Shown here piece after piece: positions 1 through 5,824 of a stretch of DNA of 8,178 nucleotides (position 1 is its first letter; the number at the start of each line of letters is the position of its first letter). Below the pieces are notes generated by a model. It saw nothing but the letters and a program-made list of their open reading frames with translations. It had not been told where the DNA came from and did no database searches. Origin of the DNA: an uncultured Lachnospiraceae bacterium (GTDB lineage Bacteria; Bacillota; Clostridia; Lachnospirales; Lachnospiraceae); NCBI GenBank assembly GCA_902784025.1, contig CACZTF010000106.1:1-8178 (forward strand). Reading direction: 5' to 3'. The translations under genes and the position numbers were made by a program.

Positions 1-2
1 CA

Positions 3-680
3 AAGAATGCAGACTTTAAAGCATACGTTGAGCAGGTTGCAAAGCAGGCTATTAACACATCTGCTTCTGATCTTGAGGGCTTTTTGGCTGAAAAGTGGAT
101 CGATGATCCTGAAAAGAGTGTTGAGGATGCTCTCGTTGCAGAGATTGCTGTTATAGGAGAGAATCTTAAGATCAGACGTTTTGAGAAGCTCGAGGAGGAG
201 AATGGTTTTATCGCTTCATATATACATATGGGAGGTAAGATCGGTGTCCTTATTGATGTAGAAACAGATGTTATCAATGATGATATTAAGGAAATGGCTA
301 AGAATGTGGCTATGCAGGCCGCTGCTCTCAGGCCTGTTTATACCACAAGGGCTGAAGTAGGTCAGGATTTTATTGATAAAGAGACTGAGATACTTACTCA
401 GGCTGCCAAGAACGAGAAACCTGACGCTGACGATAAGATAATAAACGGAATGGTTCAGGGACGTTTGAATAAGGAGCTTAAAGATATCTGTCTTGTAGAT
501 CAGATCTACATAAAGGCAGAGGATGGCAAACAGAGCGTACAGAAATATATTGATGAGGTTGCAAAGGCCAATTCTGCTAATATTAAGATCAAGAAATTTG
601 TTCGTTTTGAAACAGGTGAGGGTCTTGAAAAGAAGAATGAAGATTTTGCAGCTGAAGTTGCGGCTCAGATGAACGGTTGA
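3..680 (+). CDS. tsf: Elongation factor Ts (3' part, start lies upstream of window)
   Basis: EF-Ts is the cytoplasmic guanine nucleotide exchange factor that releases GDP from EF-Tu during translation. The frame is open from the first full codon (base 3), so the gene begins upstream; 225 residues are visible against roughly 300 for a whole bacterial EF-Ts. The visible protein starts KNADFKAYVEQV, just after the usual TDFVAKN motif, so the N-terminal UBA-like domain and that motif are missing. Recognisable core segments are IGENLKIRRFEKL, ASYIHMGGKIGVL, a second-subdomain GRLNKELKDICLVDQ, and the C-terminal KKFVRFETGEGLEKKNEDF. A TTG near base 84 could be mistaken for a start but lies inside conserved sequence. 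Lysine is mostly AAG here, whereas downstream genes favour AAA, as expected for a very highly expressed gene. In most bacteria rpsB precedes tsf; that cannot be seen here. The identity is near certain. Confidence 0.97.
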   Translation, partial: KNADFKAYVEQVAKQAINTSASDLEGFLAEKWIDDPEKSVEDALVAEIAVIGENLKIRRFEKLEEENGFIASYIHMGGKIGVLIDVETDVINDDIKEMAKNVAMQAAALRPVYTTRAEVGQDFIDKETEILTQAAKNEKPDADDKIINGMVQGRLNKELKDICLVDQIYIKAEDGKQSVQKYIDEVAKANSANIKIKKFVRFETGEGLEKKNEDFAAEVAAQMNG

Positions 681-698
681 TCAGTATTTTATGGTGGG

Positions 699-740
699 AA
701 TAAGGAGGAGGATTGATGATCAATTCCCTCCTTATTTTAT
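699..740 (+). terminator. Rho-independent terminator of tsf
   Basis: An outer 10-bp perfect stem (699-708 AATAAGGAGG with 727-736 CCTCCTTATT) continues, after one bulged A at 709, into an inner stem (710-716 with 720-726, including one G-U pair). The loop is three bases, TGA. The right arm runs into a short T-rich tail (735-740). It begins 18 bases after the tsf stop, so it should end the tsf transcript and separate it from the deacetylase gene. Confidence 0.85.
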
Positions 741-768
741 AAATTAATGAAAATAAGGTATTAACATT

Positions 769-774
769 TATAAT
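769..774 (+). promoter_or_regulatory. Possible -10 box upstream of the deacetylase gene
   Basis: TATAAT matches the sigma-A -10 consensus exactly and sits between the tsf terminator and the deacetylase gene, where a promoter is needed. No convincing -35 hexamer is present 16-18 bases upstream, and the whole region is so AT-rich that chance matches are likely. A TTAACA at 761-766 could be a -35 for a different, weaker -10. Treat this as tentative. The rest of 741-839 holds only AT-rich inverted repeats and the ribosome binding site AGGAG at 827-831. Confidence 0.3.
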
Positions 775-839
775 AAATCATGATAAAGTTATACCTGAAT
801 AATAGTAATTATTCTTATTATTTTTCAGGAGTATGATAT

Positions 840-1805
840 ATGGCTTACGATAAAAAGAAAAATTTCAAAAAAAACACTATAAGCGGTTTAATAGCCACAG
901 CCATTGCTATAGCAGCATTGGTAATAATAATTAATGTTATAGGTAACCCGACTGATAGAAGATCATCCGGTTCAGATTCTTTAGGGGCGTCGGCAGAGCC
1001 AACTACTCAGAGTACGAATACTGAGGAATCTGCAGAAACTGAAAGCAAGGAAAAAGAGACTACTGAAACAACATCTGAAACAACGACAACAACAGAAGAG
1101 AAAAAAGCTGCTACTAACCCTAAAGATTATCAAAAGGCCGTAGATACAGAAAAAAATGCCTCAAAAAGAGTTTATCTCACTTTTGATGACGGACCGAGCA
1201 GAAATACGGAAGATATTCTGGATATTTTGAAAAAATACGATATTAAGGCTACATTTTATGATATAGCTGTCGATGATGATTATCTTTTGGGGTTGCAGAA
1301 AAGGGCATACGATGAAGGACATACTATAGCCATCCATACTGTTTCTCATGATTATTCTTTGCTTTATTCTTCATTTGATAAGTGGAAAGAGGACGTTTTA
1401 GGAGAACAGGAAAGGATAAAGGATAATATTGGTGTTTCAACTAATTATTACAGATTTCCGGGGGGAGGCAGTAATTCCAAAGGGTCAAAATACGGAACGT
1501 CCATAAGGGAGTGTGTAAACTGGCTGGATGAAAACGGTTTTTATTATCAGGATTGGAATGTAGACAGTCATGATGCAGACGGAAATGAATATACTCCGGA
1601 ACAAATGGCTGAAAATGTCATAAATCCTATTCTTGAATCAGACAGCACCGATTTTATCGTTTTGATGCATGATGCTGAGCCTAAAGTTACAACCGTAAAA
1701 TGTCTGCCGAAGGTAATAGAGACACTTCAGTCGGAAGGGTACACGTTTTGTCAGATAACAGATAATACCAAACCCATACATCATAGTTTGTATGAGGAAT
1801 CATGA
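840..1805 (+). CDS. Membrane-anchored polysaccharide deacetylase (NodB / carbohydrate esterase 4 family)
   Basis: Probably removes acetyl groups from an N-acetylated cell-wall or surface glycan; peptidoglycan is the usual target of this architecture, but the substrate is not shown by sequence. Of 321 residues, 1-13 are basic and cytoplasmic, about 14-34 form one hydrophobic membrane anchor, about 37-108 form a Thr/Ser/Glu-rich spacer, and about 109-310 form the NodB domain outside the membrane. All five NodB motifs are visible: TFDDGPS (114-120, catalytic base D116 and metal ligand D117), HTVSH (166-170, metal ligands H166 and H170), RFPGG (205-209), DWN (238-240) and VLMHDA (274-279, with H277). 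The ATG has AGGAG 8 bases upstream. No lipobox is evident, so it is a signal anchor rather than a lipoprotein. It lies 22 nt ahead of pyrH and probably shares its transcript. Family is certain; exact substrate is not. Confidence 0.92.
   Translation: MAYDKKKNFKKNTISGLIATAIAIAALVIIINVIGNPTDRRSSGSDSLGASAEPTTQSTNTEESAETESKEKETTETTSETTTTTEEKKAATNPKDYQKAVDTEKNASKRVYLTFDDGPSRNTEDILDILKKYDIKATFYDIAVDDDYLLGLQKRAYDEGHTIAIHTVSHDYSLLYSSFDKWKEDVLGEQERIKDNIGVSTNYYRFPGGGSNSKGSKYGTSIRECVNWLDENGFYYQDWNVDSHDADGNEYTPEQMAENVINPILESDSTDFIVLMHDAEPKVTTVKCLPKVIETLQSEGYTFCQITDNTKPIHHSLYEES
1055..1100 (+). repeat. Low-complexity Thr/Glu repeat in the deacetylase spacer
   Basis: The 10-mer CTGAAACAAC occurs at 1063-1072 and again at 1075-1084, a 12-base period, followed by ACAACAACA-type triplets. 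It encodes the ETTETTSETTTTTEE part of the spacer between the membrane anchor and the catalytic domain. Such spacers span the cell wall and tolerate length changes. Confidence 0.6.
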
Positions 1806-1827
1806 TAATTAGAATAAGGGGTAAAAT

Positions 1828-2526
1828 ATGAAAAGAGTAGTTTTAAAATTGAGCGGAGAAGCACTTTCCGGTGAAAGTGACCAGGTTTATGATGATTCTC
1901 TTATCAAAGAGATCGCCGATCAGGTAAATATACTTATAAAAAAAGGCATGGAAATATGTATAGTGATTGGAGGCGGTAATTACTGGAGAGGGCGTTCAGA
2001 TCATGTAATAGACAGATGCAAGTCTGATCAGATAGGTATGCTGGCTACTGTCATGAATTGTATTTATGTATCTGAAGTATTTCGATCATGCGGGATAGAA
2101 ACGGCAATACTTACTCCTTTTCCTTACAGTAATATGACAGAAGTTTTTAATAAGGATCTTTGTAATTCATATCTTCGAAACGGACATGTTGTATTTTTTG
2201 CAGGTGGTACAGGTCATCCTTTCTTTTCTACTGATACATGTATAAGCCTTAGAGCAGCTGAAATGGGAGCAGATTGTATATTATTAGCAAAAAATATTGA
2301 TGGCGTTTATGATTCCGATCCTGCAAAGAATAAAAAAGCTGTAAAGTACGATACACTTACAATAAATGAAATGGTTGAAAAACAATTGGGCGTGATTGAT
2401 ATGACTGCTTCGGTTATGTGTATGGAAAATAAGATACCACTCAGGGTTTTTGCTCTGAAGGAAAAAGACAGTATAATAAATGCCTTTGATAAGAATTTTA
2501 ACGGTACATTAGTGAATGTTGATTAA
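1828..2526 (+). CDS. pyrH: UMP kinase (uridylate kinase)
   Basis: Phosphorylates UMP to UDP with ATP in the cytoplasm, the step of pyrimidine synthesis leading to UTP, CTP and UDP-sugars. The 232 residues span the complete bacterial amino-acid-kinase-type UMP kinase (usual length about 235-245). Visible motifs are VVLKLSGEALSG (4-15, phosphate loop), IGGGNYWRGR (47-56), SDQIGMLATVMN (66-77, UMP-binding region including D67), AGGTGHPFFSTDT (125-137, UMP and subunit contacts), DGVYDSDP (158-165, ATP site), DMTA (191-194) and a C-terminal GTLV. TGHP replaces the common TGNP, and the region before it (SYLRNGHVVFFAGG) is of the Lachnospiraceae kind rather than the AIRHLEKGRVV type of bacilli. AAGGGG lies 6 bases before the ATG. 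The gene usually sits directly between tsf and frr; here a deacetylase precedes it and tatD follows. The enzyme is normally essential and regulated by UTP. Confidence 0.95.
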   Translation: MKRVVLKLSGEALSGESDQVYDDSLIKEIADQVNILIKKGMEICIVIGGGNYWRGRSDHVIDRCKSDQIGMLATVMNCIYVSEVFRSCGIETAILTPFPYSNMTEVFNKDLCNSYLRNGHVVFFAGGTGHPFFSTDTCISLRAAEMGADCILLAKNIDGVYDSDPAKNKKAVKYDTLTINEMVEKQLGVIDMTASVMCMENKIPLRVFALKEKDSIINAFDKNFNGTLVNVD

Positions 2527-2552
2527 AGCATAAAGAAAGAGGTATTTCTTTA

Positions 2553-3350
2553 ATGAATAAATACAAAGGTATCATTGATACCCACGCCCATTATGACGAT
2601 GATATTTTTAATGCTGACAGAAAAGAAATCTTGATGTCTATGGCTGAAAAGGGTATAGAAGCTGTCATTAACGTTGGGTCTACTGTAAAAGGTGCCTATC
2701 AGTCCATAGAATTGGCAAAAAAATATGATCATGTTTTTGCAGCAGTAGGTGTTCATCCCGACGAGGTCCATATCTTAAATGAAGAAGAAATTGAACTCTT
2801 TAGTGCATCTACTGCTTACGAAAAGATCGTTGCCATAGGTGAGATAGGTCTTGATTACCACAATATGGGATCAGAAAAAGAACTGCAGCATAAGTGGTTC
2901 AAAAGACAACTTGATCTTGCTGTATCTGTGGGGCTTCCGGTGATAATTCATTCCAGAGATGCAGCAGCTGATACAATTGAGATACTAAAAGAATATTCTG
3001 AAAGACTGACAGGTTGTCTTATGCATTGTTATTCTTACTCTGCCCAGACTGCCATAGAGCTGAAAAAAATGGGATGCAAGTTTGGTATAGGAGGGGTAGT
3101 GACATTTAAAAATGCAAAGAAACTGAAAGAAACTGTAGATATACTTGAATTAGAAGATATAATGCTTGAGACAGATGCTCCGTATCTTGCGCCAGAACCA
3201 TACAGGGGAAAAAGAAATACTTCTTTTTTATTACCCTATATAGCAGAGGCTGTAGCAGATATAAAAAAAGTAACTCCCCAAGAGGTTATTGATGTAACAA
3301 GAGATAATTCATTAAGATTTTTTTCAAGAATGACATCATGGGAAGTCTGA
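2553..3350 (+). CDS. tatD: TatD-family metal-dependent hydrolase (putative DNase)
   Basis: A cytoplasmic TIM-barrel metallohydrolase of the TatD/YcfH/YabD group. Characterised members are Mg-dependent deoxyribonucleases acting on DNA ends, but substrates differ among paralogues and cannot be read from sequence. Length is 265 residues, typical for the family (about 255-265). The metal-site residues are all present: DTHAH (9-13, H11 and H13), E97 in GEIGLDYH, H133 in HSRDA, H158 in MHCYS and D208 in ETDAPYL, followed by the usual P-x-RGKRN segment (216-222). GVHPD (66-70) is also typical. The ATG follows a GAGG ribosome binding site by 10 bases, 26 nt after the pyrH stop, so co-transcription with pyrH is likely. 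No terminator is visible after it; transcripts may run on into secG. The gene symbol denotes the family rather than proven orthology to E. coli tatD. Confidence 0.9.
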   Translation: MNKYKGIIDTHAHYDDDIFNADRKEILMSMAEKGIEAVINVGSTVKGAYQSIELAKKYDHVFAAVGVHPDEVHILNEEEIELFSASTAYEKIVAIGEIGLDYHNMGSEKELQHKWFKRQLDLAVSVGLPVIIHSRDAAADTIEILKEYSERLTGCLMHCYSYSAQTAIELKKMGCKFGIGGVVTFKNAKKLKETVDILELEDIMLETDAPYLAPEPYRGKRNTSFLLPYIAEAVADIKKVTPQEVIDVTRDNSLRFFSRMTSWEV

Positions 3351-3359
3351 AAAAAGTAT

Positions 3360-3388
3360 TTGCATTTATAATCTATTTGTGGTAAAAT
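3360..3388 (+). promoter_or_regulatory. Sigma-A promoter for secG
   Basis: TTGCAT (3360-3365) and TAAAAT (3383-3388) are separated by exactly 17 bases. TG at 3380-3381, one base before the -10, makes it an extended -10 promoter. Transcription would start near 3395, giving a leader of about 24 nt with GGAGG at 3406-3410. It begins 10 bases after the tatD stop codon. Confidence 0.65.
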
Positions 3389-3418
3389 TTTTCGGTATTA
3401 GTTTTGGAGGAGTTTTTA

Positions 3419-3673
3419 ATGGGTGGATTACGTATCACTTTGACAATAATATTCTTAGTGGCAGGAGCTATCCTTTCAATAGTCATTATGATGCAGGAAA
3501 GTAAGCAAAGGGGGCTTTCAGCTACCCTTACAGGTTCCGGCATGTCAGATGCGGATTCTTACTGGGCAAAGAACAAAGGACGCTCGGTTGAAGGAAAGCT
3601 GGTTATATGGTCAAGAATTCTTCTTATCATATTCCTGGGGCTGGGATTAGTATTAAATATCAAAGTTTTTTAA
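3419..3673 (+). CDS. secG: Preprotein translocase subunit SecG
   Basis: Small membrane subunit of the SecYEG protein-export channel. The 84-residue protein has two hydrophobic segments (about 4-25 and 63-81) separated by a polar loop carrying the family signatures: MMQESKQRGLS (24-34), a Gly-rich TLTGSGM stretch, and YWAKNKGRSVEGKL (48-61). Length fits the family (about 70-90). The ATG at 3419 is chosen because GGAGG (3406-3410) lies 8 bases upstream. A TTG 15 bases earlier is in frame but would overlap that ribosome binding site, so it is not the start. The gene has its own promoter and terminator and sits directly ahead of rnr and smpB, an arrangement common in Firmicutes. Confidence 0.94.
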   Translation: MGGLRITLTIIFLVAGAILSIVIMMQESKQRGLSATLTGSGMSDADSYWAKNKGRSVEGKLVIWSRILLIIFLGLGLVLNIKVF

Positions 3674-3682
3674 ATCTGACTG

Positions 3683-3711
3683 AAGGCACTCGAGGAAGAG
3701 TGTCTTTTTTT
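3683..3711 (+). terminator. Rho-independent terminator of secG
   Basis: A 9-bp stem, AAGGCACTC (3683-3691) with GAGTGTCTT (3698-3706), has one G-U pair and a 6-base loop GAGGAA. It is followed by seven T (3705-3711). It starts 10 bases after the secG stop and is a textbook intrinsic terminator, making secG a single-gene unit or the end of the upstream operon. Confidence 0.92.
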
Positions 3712-3811
3712 AGCAAGAGATAAATGTTTTTACAAAATGATATGACATTTTTTTGCATTATTATTTTGAAATAATAACTTGCTTTAAATATGTTTTATTG
3801 GAGGAAAGACC
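3712..3811 (+). promoter_or_regulatory. AT-rich leader/promoter region of rnr with a perfect palindrome
   Basis: After the secG terminator rnr needs a promoter here, but no single choice is clean. TTGAAA (3766-3771), 17 bases, TATGTT (3789-3794) is correctly spaced but would start transcription at about 3801, inside the ribosome binding site GGAGG (3800-3804). TTGCAT (3753-3758) lacks a well-spaced -10. A perfect 9-bp inverted repeat with a 2-base centre occupies 3758-3777, and a 6-bp hairpin (3734-3739 with 3746-3751) lies just before it. The region may be a regulated promoter; which elements work cannot be decided by eye. Confidence 0.4.
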
Positions 3812-5821
3812 TTGCAAGATAATGATGTTCAGCAAATAAACAATGCTGATGAAGAAGCTGCTCATGACGTAGGTGTGTTTTCATGCACAAAAAAAGGATT
3901 CGGTTTTATAAGACCCGATGATAATAGTTCGGATCTGTTTGTAGCGGCTAAAAATAAAAAGGATGCGTTTCATAAAGACCGGGTGCGTTTTGAAGTTATA
4001 CGTGAGGAGTCTGAAGATCAGAACAGAGAAGCGGTAATAACAGAGGTGATCGAGCGTAACTTCAAGGAAATCGTTGGAACATATACATCAAACGGGAGAT
4101 TTGGATTTGTAAAACCTGATCTTGCAAATATCGGAACAGATATTTTTATTCATGGTAAAAAATCCATGAACGCAAAAACTGATGAAAAAGTCCTTGTATC
4201 CATGATCAATTACGGAGGCGGTGAAAGACGACCCGAGGGGAAAATAATTGAGATTTTGGGGCGCAAGGGAGAGCCGGGTGTAGATGTGCTTTCTGTTATC
4301 AGGGGAAGAGGTATCCCTGTTGAATTTTCCCATGACGCAAAAGAACTTGCAAGAAAACTTCCGGACAGTGTTAGTGAGGAAGAAGCAACAGGACGCGAGG
4401 ATTACAGAAATGTCCTGACAGTAACTATAGACGGGGAGCATACTAAGGATTTTGACGATGCAGTTTCTTTAACAAAAGAAGGAAATATTTATCATCTGGG
4501 GATACATATTGCAGATGTAACTGCTTACGTTAAACAGGGAGATGCTATTGATAAAGATGCTGTTATCAGAGGAACCAGTGTATATCCGGTAGACAGGGTA
4601 GTTCCTATGCTTCCTGAAAAGCTTTCCGAAGGTATCTGCTCTCTTGTTCGGGGATGTGACAGATTGACTTTAAGCTGTATAATGGATTTTAACGAAGATG
4701 GTGAGATGATATGCAGCAAAGTAGCAGAAACCGTGATAAATGTCGACCGCAGGATGACTTATCCGGAAGTGGCCTGTATGCTTGAGGATGATTATGTCAG
4801 TAAAGATGAAGACAATGAAATATTGGATATGCTTCATGATATGAAAAAACTGACAGATATTTTCCGGGAAAAGAAGAATGATAGAGGTGCTATCGATTTT
4901 GAGATACCTGAGCCGGAAATAACCCTGGATGAAAACGGCCATCCTATAGACATCAGTCTCAGGCAACGTGATGCAGCAACCATGCTGATAGAAGAATTAA
5001 TGCTTAAAGCAAATGAGACTGTAGCACGCATAGTCAGTTTGTCCGAGGATTGGAAAGATGTACCTATTGTGTACAGATCTCATGAGAGACCTGAGGAAGA
5101 TAAAATGGAAATCCTTAGGAATCTTGCTTGGTCTTTAGGACATAAGTTTAATGCTGATACAAAAAATGTTAAGCCCGTTGATATCAGGCTTCTTCTTAAA
5201 TCATCAGAAGACAAGCCGGAAGAGCAGCTTATAACCACAATGGCATTGCGGAGTATGAGACGTGCTATTTATTCGACTGCGGAGCTTATACATAAAGACG
5301 GTGAGCCGGATATATGGCGTGTTGAAGGGCATTTTGGTCTGGCAGCAGACTATTATTGTCATTTTACTTCGCCTATAAGGCGTTATCCTGATCTGATAAA
5401 TCACCGTATAATAAAGAAACATCTTCATGGGAAGCTTACGGAAAAGGATATAAAAGATCTCAGGAAAAATCTTCCTGAACTTGCACAACATATTTGTGAG
5501 ACTGAACACAGAGCGATCGATGCAGAACGTGATTCTAACAGGATCAAGATGGTAGAATATATGGCAGATCGTCAGGGGGAAGTTTTTGACGGTGTTGTTT
5601 CAAGCTTTGCTTCATGGGGTATTTATATAACTCTTCCGAATGCAATAGAAGGCATGGTGGCTATTTCAGATCTTGAGGACGGATTCTATGTTTTTGATGA
5701 GGAAAACATGGTAATGCGAAGGGAAGACGGCGGAAGAGTATTTCATATCGGAGATGATGTTAAGGTAAAAGTAACTTTGGTGGATCCGGAGCTTCGTATA
5801 ATAGATTTTGAGTTTGTTTAA
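3812..5821 (+). CDS. rnr: Ribonuclease R (RNase II/RNB family 3'-5' exoribonuclease)
   Basis: Processive 3'-5' exoribonuclease that digests structured RNA and, with tmRNA-SmpB, clears defective mRNAs. The 669 residues show two cold-shock/OB domains (about 20-63, KKGFGFIRPDD; about 87-132, NGRFGFVKPD), the RNB catalytic domain (about 195-545) and a C-terminal S1 domain (about 587-667). Catalytic metal-binding aspartates D207, D213, D215 and D216 lie in TIDGEHTKDFDDAV; HIADV (232-236) and FTSPIRRYPDL (518-528) are also diagnostic. The start is TTG, supported by GGAGG 7 bases upstream and by no ATG before the first domain. It is shorter than E. coli (813) and B. subtilis (about 780) RNase R: the N-terminal helix-turn-helix region and the Lys-rich C-terminal tail are absent. 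It ends 3 nt before smpB, indicating one transcript. Confidence 0.95.
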   Translation: MQDNDVQQINNADEEAAHDVGVFSCTKKGFGFIRPDDNSSDLFVAAKNKKDAFHKDRVRFEVIREESEDQNREAVITEVIERNFKEIVGTYTSNGRFGFVKPDLANIGTDIFIHGKKSMNAKTDEKVLVSMINYGGGERRPEGKIIEILGRKGEPGVDVLSVIRGRGIPVEFSHDAKELARKLPDSVSEEEATGREDYRNVLTVTIDGEHTKDFDDAVSLTKEGNIYHLGIHIADVTAYVKQGDAIDKDAVIRGTSVYPVDRVVPMLPEKLSEGICSLVRGCDRLTLSCIMDFNEDGEMICSKVAETVINVDRRMTYPEVACMLEDDYVSKDEDNEILDMLHDMKKLTDIFREKKNDRGAIDFEIPEPEITLDENGHPIDISLRQRDAATMLIEELMLKANETVARIVSLSEDWKDVPIVYRSHERPEEDKMEILRNLAWSLGHKFNADTKNVKPVDIRLLLKSSEDKPEEQLITTMALRSMRRAIYSTAELIHKDGEPDIWRVEGHFGLAADYYCHFTSPIRRYPDLINHRIIKKHLHGKLTEKDIKDLRKNLPELAQHICETEHRAIDAERDSNRIKMVEYMADRQGEVFDGVVSSFASWGIYITLPNAIEGMVAISDLEDGFYVFDEENMVMRREDGGRVFHIGDDVKVKVTLVDPELRIIDFEFV

Positions 5822-5824
5822 GAT

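Noticed and set aside
84..680. tsf starting at the TTG at 84
   Set aside because: The frame is open to the window edge and the upstream codons encode conserved EF-Ts sequence, so this is an internal leucine codon of a gene cut by the window.
3404..3418. TTG start for secG
   Set aside because: It overlaps the GGAGG ribosome binding site that serves the ATG at 3419; the extra residues MEEFL are just that site translated.
3734..3760. Second terminator after secG (AAAATG/CATTTT hairpin with T-run)
   Set aside because: The stem is only six mostly A-T pairs; the hairpin at 3683-3711 already serves, so this is noted but not called.
4088..4441. 117-codon minus-strand open frame inside rnr
   Set aside because: Antisense to the RNase R cold-shock and catalytic regions with no motif; a shadow of the real gene.
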